This document shows positions 1 to 13,000 of a stretch of DNA of 64,000 nucleotides, in pieces. The translations under genes and the position numbers were made by a program. The DNA is from Aptenodytes patagonicus (lineage: Eukaryota > Chordata > Aves > Sphenisciformes > Spheniscidae), in contig NC_134949.1 of NCBI RefSeq assembly GCF_965638725.1, positions 37,109,151 to 37,173,150 of the forward strand, read 5' to 3'. Numbering within the stretch: the stretch's first letter is position 1; each line of letters starts with the position of its first letter. The notes under the pieces are model-generated. The model was not told the origin of the DNA. It worked only from the letters and a program-made list of their open reading frames with translations, and ran no database searches.

Positions 1-1241
<1,241 letters not shown>

Positions 1242-1404
1242 TGGAAGAACTAGAAGCCATAAAAGAGACTTTGTTACTGGGGATACCTATTGAAAGAGTG
1301 AAATTGCCCACCAAATTAAGAATAAAAATCTGAGATGGGGAATTTCAGATAACAGAATGTAAATCTTTATTACATTTTAACATGTGCAGTACTTGAAGTG
1401 AAAC

Positions 1405-1410
1405 AATAAA
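1405..1410 (+). terminator. Polyadenylation signal AATAAA (proximal)
   Basis: A canonical AATAAA hexamer 164 bases after the USP15 stop codon. Confidence 0.5.
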
Positions 1411-1479
1411 AACTTAAACAGAAATTGTCTCTAATGCATTTACAGTCTTGTATTCACAAGCTATATATAGGAAATCACA

Positions 1480-1485
1480 AATAAA
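1480..1485 (+). terminator. Polyadenylation signal AATAAA with GT-rich downstream element
   Basis: A canonical hexamer followed 20-65 bases later by T- and GT-rich sequence. It is the best-supported USP15 poly(A) site on sequence alone. Confidence 0.6.
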
Positions 1486-2640
1486 CCCCTTTTAAGTTTT
1501 CTGCTGCTGTTCTGATGGATTATGTTTTCTTTTGTTTTGGATGTGAGTTAATAACTAAAATGTTAAATCTGTGGACTTCTGACATTTATTTTCTTAGTAC
1601 TGCAAGAATACTACTGCCAAGTCTAGTTTCTGGATGAATATATACATGTTTCTTCGGCTGTCACACAGGCTACGAGTAAAAACGTCAAATATATAAGCAG
1701 TAGTTTTCTTGAAAGAGCAAATTTTTGTTTGTCCCTAAAAATGAATTTTTCTTTTTTTTTTTTAATTCGGTCACAATAGAAGAAATAGCTTGAAAAGGTG
1801 TTTTAACCTTTTGTGATATAGTTGAGCATCCAGAATATTACGTTCATCTTACTGCTGCTGTGGAACAGGTTCTGGATTTCATGCTGCATTAACAAAAAGT
1901 TTTTCAATTAAATGTAAGTATCCTTTGTTGCTTGTTGGAATCTACTCTGCAGACGTTATCTTGCTTATAAGACATGCATTATTTTAATCTGGTGTCAGTC
2001 CAAAATTTAAACTTGTGCTGCAAGTTCTCTCTCCCCAGTTTTTGTAGTTTGACAGCTTGCAAACTACTCTGTAATAGGATCAGAGTTAATAGTATTCTGT
2101 ATCCATAGCAATGACTGTGTATCGGGCTTAGATGAGAATTTTTTCAATATACCCTGCCTTTAAATTGTTAACGAACAAAATGACTTTAAAGGTAGGCCTG
2201 TTAATTTTCTTTGTGTGTTCCTGATGGAATTCACCATAGCCTTACAGAATATCTGAGAAGGTAACTCATTATAAGAGAATTGGCATTTGCATGTTCAAGT
2301 CAGAACCTGTACAGTATATAAGGCATACAAACTTTGAATTGGATTTTAGTTAACTATGTTCAGGGGTCCAGGATGCCAAAATAAGTGTGACAGTTTGAAA
2401 CATTTTTTAATTTGCTGCTTTCCCTTTGATCTAGTTGGAAGAATGTATTGTTGATTTGTATACAATACTGCCTTTGAGAGGGGCTCTGAAGTGTGGGGGC
2501 ACACTTCACATATCTACTACCTGGAGAATTGCTTTGTGTCCCACCGTTTAAACAAATAATTTAAAAAAGCAAAAAGCAAAAAGTATGATGTTCTTCACTT
2601 GAACTAATCAAATACAATAGGTTATAAATTGTGTATTGTA

Positions 2641-2646
2641 AATAAA
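2641..2646 (+). terminator. Distal polyadenylation signal candidate
   Basis: AATAAA in gtaaataaaagttc, followed by GTGAGTGCACATTTTGG. It could end a longer USP15 3' UTR. A TTATTTATTTATG AU-rich element follows at 2678-2690. Confidence 0.35.
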
Positions 2647-2932
2647 AGTTCACTCTGTGAGTGCACATTTTGGTAAATTATTTATTTATGTTAGCATTAA
2701 AAAGTTTAAAAAATTGCATTTGACCAGGATATAAATGAGGTATGTTGGACATGGCTTTGCTTATACCTTGATATTAGAACTGGTGTTTCATCCTGGTATT
2801 TTAAAGCTGCTTTGAGGTTTTTTTTTTTTAAATGTAAACTAACCTCCTGCATGACAGAGGTTAAAATTTTGTCTGCACTTGAGTTCACTTGGGTTTACAT
2901 TTGAAATGCGCATGTTTATTTATACAGATTTC

Positions 2933-2938
2933 AATAAA
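2933..2938 (+). terminator. Distal polyadenylation signal candidate
   Basis: AATAAA in ttcaataaagc. It would place the AU-rich element at 2678-2690 inside the USP15 3' UTR. Only the hexamer itself supports it. Confidence 0.25.
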
Positions 2939-5900
2939 GCTATTCAAGGCCTTATTTAGTCTTCCATTTTCTTACAAATCCTTTTCCCGCAGTGTTTGTG
3001 TAATGGGTAGTCTTTGTCTAAGACTTACGTTATCGGTTACAAAATGGCTATTTAATGACCAACACGGAATAAGAGTAATAGTATTTCCAGAAGATAGTAT
3101 GTATAAAAGGGATTCTTTCCTGTCATTGTCTGGCTCTAAAAACATTTATAAGGCTGCAGAAAAATTGTTTATTGTCGTAAAAATCTGTTATTTGTTTTTT
3201 TAAAAGTAATACTGTAACAGTAATTAATCAAATGGAAAGATGCTAACTCTGAGACGGTTGGTAAAATGAGGCAATGTATTTAGGATTAGACAAACCGATC
3301 TGGTGAGGGGAAAATGATACAAGCTTTTGGCTAAAAACCTTGTATTTAGGTGTGGAATACAGTAACACAATACAAAGCTATGTACTAAATAGCTTGTGAG
3401 TTTAACTTGCTTATTTTAATCAGAGCACTTGAGAGATGAGATTTATCTGTGGAGTAGAGGAAGTAATCCTAGAGAAGCGATCACCTCTTTGACTAACACA
3501 CACGAAGAGCCCCCCTACATTCATACTCCCACTGGTTTTCCCGTATCATGTTAGCCTAGAACTTGCTCGGAGAAACCACGAAGGAGCAGAGGATCTGGTC
3601 TGACTTACCAGAGACTCACTTTGGAGTTTGTAGATCGGAGCTGTAACATCTGGTAACTCGGTCTCCTAACGCACTTCATTCTCCCTTTGAAAATGCAGAG
3701 ATACATACATATATGGGATCTTATGCTTGAAGGAATGTACTTACCTACTAATAGTTGGATCATCCAGATACAGTTTAAAAGGGTATTGATCAAAGTAACA
3801 TTTAGTTTGGAAAAAAATACATAGATAGTTTCTAGGGTTTTTTTTGTTACTGTCAATTTGGCTTCCAAGATTACACACTGAGTTTGTAAGCTTCCTAATC
3901 AGATATAAAAAATCAGTAACATTTCTATATGACTGTCTCGAAGGTTTCTGGGAATTCAGCCAAGGTGTGAGTTTTGTAAAACTATTATGTATTCACACAT
4001 ATGATAATTCATCCAGCGTGGACATGCTTAAAATTAAAACTACAGAAAGCATATTATTCTTTACGGTGTCTATCAAAAGTTACTGTCACTCAACTAGTCA
4101 TTTATACAGGGAAGAAAAAGGGTCCTAACATCTCTTTTTACGAATCGTGTCTGATAATCATCTACAGTATGCTTTTTTTCTTCAGTTACATTGACAGCAA
4201 GCTTTTGATGGCTATAAGTATCAGCATAAACCCCAAAATGATAAGATACAGTTAACCTTGTTAATGTGAGAGTCACAGAAAACAGAGTAGGAGGCAGAAG
4301 ACAGCTTGCAATTCCCAGTTACCCCATGGGTTTTGTGACAGCAATAAGTCATTTAAAGCCTGGCTGGGAGGGAAGGACAGGTGAAGAGAGAACTGCCCGG
4401 GACTTCTTGTTTTAGTCAGCTTCAGACAGCGTTCTGGATGCTTCGGTGCAGATCAGTTCCCTGATCTCTTCTATCATCCACTTAAATTAAAGTCCTACCC
4501 GCCCTCCTGGCACACTGAAGTGAACTTTGCAACTTACAGTTGGGTTGACAGATGAGAAAAGCTGTCGGATATCGCCCTGCCAGATGATGTAGAAACATCT
4601 CCTGTGTCTACAGCTAGTTGCTAATGGGAAGGCCACAGCCCCTTCTAGCTTTCCCAGCAAGTTAGCGCTGCGTTATGGAGTGCGGTGTATTTTTTTAAGT
4701 ATTTTGAAATCTTTAGAGGGAAGTCGGTATGGCAGGCAAAGAAATTAATTGGCAAACCCACCAGTTTTCTTCAAAAATTATGCCGCCTCCTTTGATGTCA
4801 GACTCTGTAATTTCAGGGTATGGTTTTTCATTGTTTCTGCGTACTAGCTACTTTGACAAAGAAAATCACTATAAATGTAGTGAAACAATTAATATGAAAA
4901 CTGTATTTGATAGAATAAGCATGTTCTTAGTCTGCAGGCAAATTGTTCTCTTCAGATTTTTTAGTTCTTTTTCCTTGGGGGGTAAACAAATTCTGAAAAC
5001 GGTTCCACTTTCTTAGTTCCAACATTGCATGCTTTACTGGCACCGCATGCTCCTGAGGCAGGCAGAGAGACCTGTCTTACTGGAAAGAAATTAAATCTTG
5101 GAATAGCATGGAAACCCCAGAAGAGTCCAAATGTGACAAGTTTATGACCAATTATCCCATTAATTAGGGAATGAACTGGGTCAGTATATGCCAGGTAGCA
5201 TTAACAGTCATCCTGGGCCAAATGCAAAAGCTGATACAGGACTCAAATTATAAAGAATTCCCATCAGTCAGTATCGTTTTATGAAAAGTAAGATTGGGGG
5301 GGGAGGGGGGTAGTAGCTAAAAAAGAGAGTTGATGAAGATTATAATATAGGTGTGCCTAGAATTATTTAAGTGCTTGGCACTTAATTATCACCTTCAGTA
5401 TCCCATTACTCTCATCAAAACATTGAGTGTTATGCAGTATCACCTGATGAAAAGTTTGGGAACTGACCAACAGCCTCAAAATAGTTTCCATTAGGAAATC
5501 ATTGCGGAATAGGGGTGTTACTGGAGAAGTTAGTGGCACTTGGTCTCAAAATAATGTTTTTATTCAGTGTGTAAAATACTCGGATCATAGCTATAGAAGG
5601 TGGAAAGTAGTAAGTAGCCCTAAATCCTGTGCAGCCCTGGTGGACAAGCAATTCAGCATGAGCTCCCAATGTGAAACAGTGGCATAAGAAACTTGCCCTT
5701 GGAAATAGAATATAAAAGAGCAGAAATAAGAAGTTGAGTTAATATTCCCAGGTCTGTGGTAAGGATCCTGGGAAAATACACCATTTGAGTCACTACCTTT
5801 TAAAAGTTCAGATTGTAACCTGGGAGACATAGAAAAAACGTTACAACCCCAGAGTAAATACATTTGCACTAACAGATATAAAGAAGAGTTGTTTTCTCAG

Positions 5901-8900
5901 AAAGACTACTCAGAAGTGCCTCGATTTGTGTGCGATAACTTACGAGGGGGGAAAGTAACTGTATGCAGGGGGTATTGGAGTGGAGAGAAACATTCAAAGA
6001 ACTAATTGTTCAAAACTGCAACCAGACAATCTGAAAATGGAGATAAGTGCGGGAGTCTTTTATGCAATTACTTTTTAACAAGAAGGAAGATACCAGCGGA
6101 ACCACCAGCAGAGGCAAGTGGTGGCTGCTCTGTTAACTCGGGGCTGGTTGCCTCCAGAGGGAGGGAGGCAGCCGAGAGGTGCAGTGGCCCTTCCCCTGCC
6201 GGGATGGAGACCTAGTCTGAGCCGTCTGCCTCGGCTTTGAGATCGGTGGACCTGTAAATACCCTGTTCTTTTCAGAGGAATGTTCCTCCCTCTTCAGACC
6301 TAATGGCACCACTTAAAAATCATTTAAAAGTTTTGAATGGAGGCTTGAAACTGCAGGTATTTGCTCTGAGCTCAGCGTGGTTTGAGGGAAGGCCTTCACT
6401 CGCTAGTGTTATAACAATTTATTAATATGGGAATAAAACCCATGCTCTTGTTTCAGGGTAGCAAACGGTATGATTTTTCTTCCCTTCCTGCACCATTGCT
6501 ACTAACTTAAATCAAACTCATGAAGCTGCTCCAAATCCCATCTGAATGACCTCTTCGATTCATTGTCATTTCTTCAAAGTAACTCTTTCCTCCGGTTACC
6601 GCCTAAACTGAAACACATCTCCCTTTTCCTTCTTTCTTTGCGATGCTGGAAGAGCATCCCTGCTTTTCCATGACAATTTCTGTTAAAGCACAATGACCGG
6701 TTCAGACATGCCCCTGTTGAAAAATGCACGGTTCCTCAAAGAAGAAAATTAAAACCTACACATCGTGCAATTGAAACGAGGTCTGCAGCCGGCTCTGGAG
6801 GCACGAAGGTGTTTTCCGGAACACAACGAAGGGTGTCTGGAAAGAATTCAAATGAGCTATGCTTGTTTTCAACATCCGTCAATGTTATAAAATACATACT
6901 GCGCTGTGGGTGTTGTGTAAATGTGTGTCTCAGCTGAGGAGAAAGCCTGCAAACAGAAGGGACAGTAATTACTAACTCTGTATCATCTATACCTATTAAA
7001 AGCAAGTACAAAGAACATCCCTTCTGCCAGCTCAGATGTATGTTTCTCAGTGATATGAAATACACGGTTTAGGACTGCTCATATAGGACTGGTTTCCTTG
7101 GGCAATTTGCTGAGTTAGAGGAAAAGGTGTTTGGCTCCGATCTGAGTTCTGCTGCCCCCATTCCGGTGGGGAAACAGCAGCTGCCGTAAACCCTAATATA
7201 ACTCAGCTGCAAGTGAACGGGTCAATAAAAGTTACACAGCATTGCTACTCTATAGTTGCATTTGCCAAATCAAATAAAACTTATTAGTCACGTTGACTAA
7301 TTTTGCATTACCTAATAGGTGCTCAATGAAATAAACGCAGTGTCTAAATAACCTGTTTATTTGGTGAGACTGATGTCCTGAATAACTTTGCCATGTGTGA
7401 CATGGATCCTAAATACAACTTGTAGAGCTGAGCCCTAGATTCAGACACATTTTTCAAAAGCATAGTGGGACTGTCCGTCACGGCAGTTTGATTTTCACAT
7501 CTTTTACTTTAAAAAATTCTTTGCTACCAATGAGTTTCTGGCCTCTGACGCTATGTGAATGTTTTTGGGTTTTACTGTAAAATTAGATCATTTATATACT
7601 AAATTTTTTTTGTTTTCCAAATTCTCAGTTAAAAAAATGTTGTGAACGTTTTAGACTAATGAACTACAGTTGGGCAATAAAGTCAATGGAAACGTTTTGA
7701 TCAAGCATAATAAAAATATTCAGATTTCTGATGCCTATAATACATATAGGCATCTGCAAAGAATCCAATACCCAAATAAGGGATTCTGACAGGGGCTATG
7801 AACTTAAATGCTTACATAAAATTACTGGTCACATTCAGTACCCTGCAATGACCGTCTGGGACAGTTTTTCTTTCAAAGGAAACACAAAAGTATGAAAGAA
7901 ATGTAACCTGCCAGAGTCTTTTCCATTGAAGTTTTAATGTCACAAGATTTGTATTTAGGTCTGCTTTCCAGGGATTTTTAAAAAGCACTCTCACTCAATA
8001 TGCATGGGAAATTCAATAACAACTGCTTTAGATATCCTTACAGTTTAGTATTACAAGAAAGTGTTGGAAGTTTTAGAAGAAAATTCTCCATGAATCTGTA
8101 TATGTAAACTATATCTGCCAATAGCGCTTTTACTCGTATACAAACAGTAGAACTAAAGATCAGTTTGGCATAATACAGAAGCAGTTTTTTAAGACCAAAG
8201 TCTTTATAATGCTGCATTACGTTTAATTACCTTGTTTTCACAATCCCTTTTAACAAATAAAGATTCCTATATGTATTTCTGGTTACAGCTGCTTAAGGAA
8301 AAAGTAATTTTTTTTTAAATGTCATTAAAAAAATCCATCTCAGCTACAGAAACAAGGGATAACAACAATAGTAGCAGCAATGGAAAAGAATAGATTTTAA
8401 AAGACAAGGTCAAATTCTGCCATTGTGGCAGAATGGGATGGGATGGAGACAATAGAACTTTCTTCATAAAATATTCTGAATTGTTGAATTAACTTATTTT
8501 TACACAATTGGAGGAAATTAGATGTACATGTCAATTTTTGGTATAGGAAATAATACCTTAGAAGTTGTCTTCAGGAAATGTAACCCTAGACATTTCTGTA
8601 ATATTTTTCAGATAAGGTGGCAAAGATCAAGAGAGAAATCAAAAAAGTTTGTACAACTACTTACTATGGGAAGCATTTGGTTATCCTCTCTTTATAACCT
8701 TTGGATTTCCGTTCGGTTAACGTCATGCTCAGTCTGAAATGGTCATTTAGAAAGCTCATTTTTATGATGTAAATTGCTCCCTTAATATCAAGTGTGGTGG
8801 ATTATAATGTCCCCATTTTCCCAGTAGCATTTGACAATGTTATTGGAATTTGACAGACATGATATTCTTTCCTTGAAATAAAAAGCCCACATAGACATAC

Positions 8901-9457
8901 CAACTTAATTTATTTAACCAGTAAAAATCTTCCCAAAACTTCTACGAACAAATATGCAGTTAAAAATAAAAGGAAACAAACCAGATTTAAGATTTAAATT
9001 TCCATACTCCATTCCAGAACAAACGTATGAAGTAATCCAACATGACTCTACACCAGTAGGAGACAAAAGCAAAAGAACTCATGGCACAGAGGAAGAAATT
9101 GTGCAGAACTGTGAATGTACGTAAAAACAATGAATCACAGCTAAGGCAAGGGCAGGAGTATGGAAAAGCCTATACTGCATGAATAGAATAGATGAATGTA
9201 ATGAGAAAGTAGCTGTAGGATACTAATAAGGAGGTGGTAGAGGATTTCAAATACATTCTGAAAAAAGCAGGGTCTTATGATTAAAAAAAAGCAAATACTG
9301 CAGAAGTCACTAACAGAAGACCGAGAACTAAAATCTTTGATAGATGTGGGTTGCCTTGTAGGGAAAGAAAACAAAAGTAATTTGGTTCCTAGAAAGGAAA
9401 CAATCTAGAGATGATTCTAGAACATTATTAGGACATTTTAAAATAAGAAAGTAATAG

Positions 9458-9462
9458 AAGAG
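9458..9462. repeat. Target-site duplication AAGAG, left copy
   Basis: Immediately abuts the LTR terminus and is identical to 10040-10044. Confidence 0.85.
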
Positions 9463-9597
9463 TGTTGTGGTTTAACCTCAGTCGGCAACTGAGCACCACA
9501 CAGCCGCTCGCTCACTCCCCCCCCCGCCCCCGGTGGGATGGGGGAGAGAATTGGAAGAGCACAAGTGAGAAAAACTCGTGGGTTGAGATAAAAACAG

Positions 9598-9603
9598 TTT
9601 AAT
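9598..9603 (-). terminator. LTR polyadenylation signal ATTAAA
   Basis: ATTAAA on the minus strand, downstream of the TATA box and the TTA-rich stretch, as expected at the end of an R region. Confidence 0.5.
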
Positions 9604-9604
9604 A

Positions 9605-9664
9605 ATTGAAATAAAATAATAATAACAATAATAATGTAGTAGTAGTAATAATAATAATAACAAT
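9605..9664. repeat. TTA/TAA-rich simple repeat inside the LTR
   Basis: Imperfect (TAA)n on the + strand with interspersed CAA and TAG units. It is part of the LTR consensus type rather than an independent microsatellite. Confidence 0.7.
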
Positions 9665-9766
9665 GATACACAAAGTAAGTGATGCACAGTGCAATTGCTC
9701 ACCACCCGCCGACCGATGCCCAGCCAGTCCCTGAGCAGTGGCCCCCCCGGCCAGCTTTCCCCGAGG

Positions 9767-9773
9767 TTATATA
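9767..9773 (-). promoter_or_regulatory. TATA box of the LTR
   Basis: TATATAA on the minus strand. The expected transcription start is about 25-30 bases downstream, near 9740, directed towards USP15 and away from MON2. Confidence 0.65.
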
Positions 9774-9780
9774 CTGAGCA

Positions 9781-9788
9781 TGACGTCA
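9781..9788. promoter_or_regulatory. Palindromic cAMP response element in the LTR
   Basis: A perfect TGACGTCA octamer, 7 bases upstream of the LTR TATA box on the minus strand. It is a candidate CREB/ATF site; binding is inferred. Confidence 0.6.
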
Positions 9789-10039
9789 CATGGTACGGAA
9801 TATCCCTTTGGGCAGTTGGGGTCAGCTGTCCTGGCTGTGCCCCCTCCCAGCTTCTTGTGCACCTCCAGCCTTCTCAGTCGGTAGAGCATGGGAAGCTGAA
9901 AAGTCCTTGACTAGTGTAAGCACTACTTAGCAACAACTAAAACATCGGTGTGTTATCAACATTGTTCTCACCCTAAATCCAAAACACTGTACCAGCTACT
10001 AAGAAGGAAATTAACTCTATCCCTGCCGAAACCAGGACA

Positions 10040-10044
10040 AAGAG
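10040..10044. repeat. Target-site duplication AAGAG, right copy
   Basis: Immediately abuts the other LTR terminus. The perfect match fixes the LTR borders. Confidence 0.85.
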
Positions 10045-13000
10045 CCATACTATTTTTTGACATGAGTCCTCACCTAGTCATTATCTAGAAAACTGCAGTT
10101 TGTGTGTCCAAGTATTGGAAAATGTCGTGAGAGCAGTAGATGTGTTAATAATGTCGAGGAACGAGTTTACAAAGGAAGGCTCCAAATGTCCTGAAGGGGA
10201 AAAAAAAAAGAAGTGCCAAGTTCTTTGAAACCCAGCTGTAACTCTGTCAGTGAGGCTGGTCCTGGCTTTCTATGATCCTGCCTCCACCAAAATAAGACAT
10301 TCAAGCCCACCAGACATTTGTATCCCCCATACCGAAGTGCACTGAGCTGGCCAGGAGCACAGGCATTTGGTAAAGAATTTGTCAATACTTACTACATGTT
10401 AACCGCTAATTTTATAATTAAATTGTTTATCAAACCTTAGATCATGGTGGGGGTTTTGTTAGTTAAGACTGGAGCAGGGAAGTAAGGCCCCTAGAAATAA
10501 ACAACCATAGGAATCTACTGATGATCATGTTGCCAAAGGGAAATAAGGCCTCAGACTGGCTGAACAAGTTCCACATGAGCTTTTTACACGTCCTACCTAA
10601 TGATCCATTCAGTAGCGCCAGGGCTTGGCTCTCAGCTGGAAGAGCGGGTGTTCAGATCTGAAATTCCCTGCGCTCCAGCCAGCGGTCAGCCAAGAGCACA
10701 TCCACGCACTGGCACGAGGAGGCGGACAAGCTCATCCACCGTGCCCTGGGAGCAGGCTCCAGAAAGGGACTCCCATTTGTGAAATACTGAATACAACTTC
10801 TAGAAATGCTCCCAAAATGTCAGTAATAATTACGAAATTGCCGCAGGTATGCATCCTTAGATATGGACATACCTGCTTGCGCATGACCCAGGACAGAGAT
10901 ACACACTGTGGTATGTATCTGCTTTATTGGGAATACGTATTCACATGTGGAGGTGAGCTGTATAGTCATTTTATTACGAAGGAAAGCATTTGGCTCTTTA
11001 CAATTGGATTTCTTTGGATGTCTTCCAAATTCTGAGAGAAGTATGCTCATTCTGTTTATCTGTTTTGACCCAACCTGAGTAACAAAATTTCTTTCAGACT
11101 GCTGCTTATAAACGCAGCCACACATGCAGCCATACAAATATTTATATCAAGAGCAAAGTCCTTTGAATGAAATAGGAAGAGGTCTATAATCTTAATAATG
11201 CAGCAAAGATCAGCGCAACATATAAGGTAAATCAAGGTCTCTACACCAAAGAGCTCTTCATCAAGATCTCTTCCATAAGAAATCTCTAATCCTTACGGTT
11301 TATAGAAAGAACTGCCTGTAAAATAACTGAGTGGTCACACTTCAGTTATCTTTGCGAACAGTTGTGCTGGAGGCTCTCAGAAGTACATGGCCATACTGAA
11401 TCTTTTCTAGGCTGGTCTGAGTTAGCTACAAATTAAGTTGGTCACGCCGGCACTGTAGCCGTGGCAGTGTGAGAAAAGAATACCTAACTAGTGTGCTGGC
11501 CTCCATGTGACTTATGTGAGTATAGTGAGTATATCTATTTTTATAGATGTTTTCTGTATTTTATAGATATTACTGCAGTGCTGGCTATGTAGACAGAGGC
11601 CACCCCTAATGCAAAGGACCTAACATCTATTCAGTAGATGGAAACTCTCCTGTAGTAATAGTATCACTCAGCAGCCCCAGGGCTGCAATCTGGAACGATT
11701 ATCTTAAAGAAGGATTCACCAGAGCCTGGGGAAAGCATCCAGCGTCTTCTCTCTGCTGCAGCAGCCAAAAAGAATTATTTTTACACAGGGGAACACCCTT
11801 TTCCTCTCTGGTGTTGCTTTGTGATTAGTAGATTGTCTGTAGGTTACTAGATCTCTGAAAATATTTCCATAATTTTCATACAAGCTGAAGAAGAGATAAA
11901 AAGGAAATGATTAAAAAGATGTAGGGAGGTTTTTGGCAAATAGATGAGAGAGCAGCAAAATAAACAGACTGCAGCACGACGTGTATTTCTGACGTTCTTG
12001 ACAGGCATTTTTACGTTATGCATCCTGCAGTCAGAATGAGATACTCAGGAAAAGACTTCTCCTGAGGGTGCAGCTGAATCCACTCTCCACTGCAAGAGCT
12101 CTGGATCAAACAACACTGCCTAAACAATTCCTTTGCTTCTACACATCTATGCCTTTATTTCTAAACCAAAATTCCTATTAACGGACATGAAGATCGCCGT
12201 AAATTCTCATCAGAAGTGCAACATCGCTTAAGTGTCTTCATCCGCTGACCGTGACCTGAGGCTGTGCTAATTGTTAAGATGGTAGCAGGGGTGGTCAGCA
12301 TGGGGTTTTTCAACGTAAACAACCGTCAAGTAAAATCTCCATCACAGTTTCTGTATTTCCTACGCTTGGCAGAAAAAAAAGGTATCATGAGTGGACTGCG
12401 TTACATACCATGCAGGGAAAATTCACAGGTGCTGCCTGAATAGATAATAATTCCATTACCTAATAAATAATATTTATTATGTAAGGGAATGACAGACAGA
12501 TTCAGTTTAACGCGCAGAGTAAGGTTTATTTCCCAGGCCAGCCACATACTTCTTGTGTGAGCTGGAAAAGTTATTTAATCTGTCCTGACTCATGCTCAGT
12601 TGTGAGTATGAAGGGTATGGGAGCTGCTGATAAGATTTTGTGAATATCATGTATCTGTCTGTTACACTGCTAGCTCTAAGACAGCAATAAATTAATTCAA
12701 GCAATGGACAGCAGTTCTTTCTCAGAAAAGACGTTAACAGGTTCAGCTGATTCAATTACCAGTACTCAAAAGGGCAATGCAAAAAAAACCCCAAACAACC
12801 CAAACCACTGCTTTGAGAATCTGTTTGGACAAGATTCAAGCAGGAGAAATTGTAAAAACAGCTTTGCTGGCTGGTTTCACAGGAGTCATGGAAGCACCTA
12901 AGCCTCTGGTTGCGAGATTTGTGTGTAGGCCCTGAAGTGATCGTACTGTAACTCAATAGGGAATCATTGCTGAGTATCTAGTACATGTCATGGGTCTGAC

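Larger units (their letters stand above)
1242..1500 (+). other. USP15: USP15 3' UTR, shortest likely form
   Basis: Runs from the stop codon to just after the second AATAAA. A GT-rich stretch at about 1505-1550 (gttttcttttgttttggatgtg) is well placed as a downstream cleavage element. The end is inferred. Further AATAAA motifs at 2641 and 2933 allow longer transcripts. Confidence 0.55.
1501..9457. other. Intergenic spacer between USP15 and the solo LTR
   Basis: About 8 kb of A+T-rich DNA. Its 5' part may belong to long USP15 3' UTR forms. Open frames here are short, with no recognisable domain or exon pattern. It holds a perfect 9-bp hairpin at 2487-2508, a G-run at about 5296-5310, and otherwise nothing I can name. 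Confidence 0.6.
9463..10039 (-). mobile_element. Solo LTR of an avian endogenous retrovirus (ERVL-like), minus strand
   Basis: Read on the minus strand it begins TGTCCTGGTTTCGGC and ends TTAAACCACAACA, giving TG...CA ends with imperfect inverted termini. It is flanked by a perfect 5-bp duplication AAGAG (9458-9462 and 10040-10044); 5 bp is the usual size for class III (ERVL) elements. Landmarks in order on the minus strand are TGACGTCA, TATATAA, a TTA-rich stretch and ATTAAA. The sequence matches a widespread avian LTR type I recognise from memory. No internal retroviral region is present, so it is the product of LTR-LTR recombination. The open frames across it on both strands are not genes. 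Confidence 0.9.

Noticed and set aside
9438-9789. Minus-strand open frames of 77 and 103 codons
   Set aside because: They lie inside the solo LTR and its TTA repeat, which gives runs of Leu or Tyr; not genes.
10625-11035. 136-codon open frame in the USP15-MON2 spacer
   Set aside because: No recognisable domain, no promoter or poly(A) context, and its start is inside a stop-poor G+C-rich patch.
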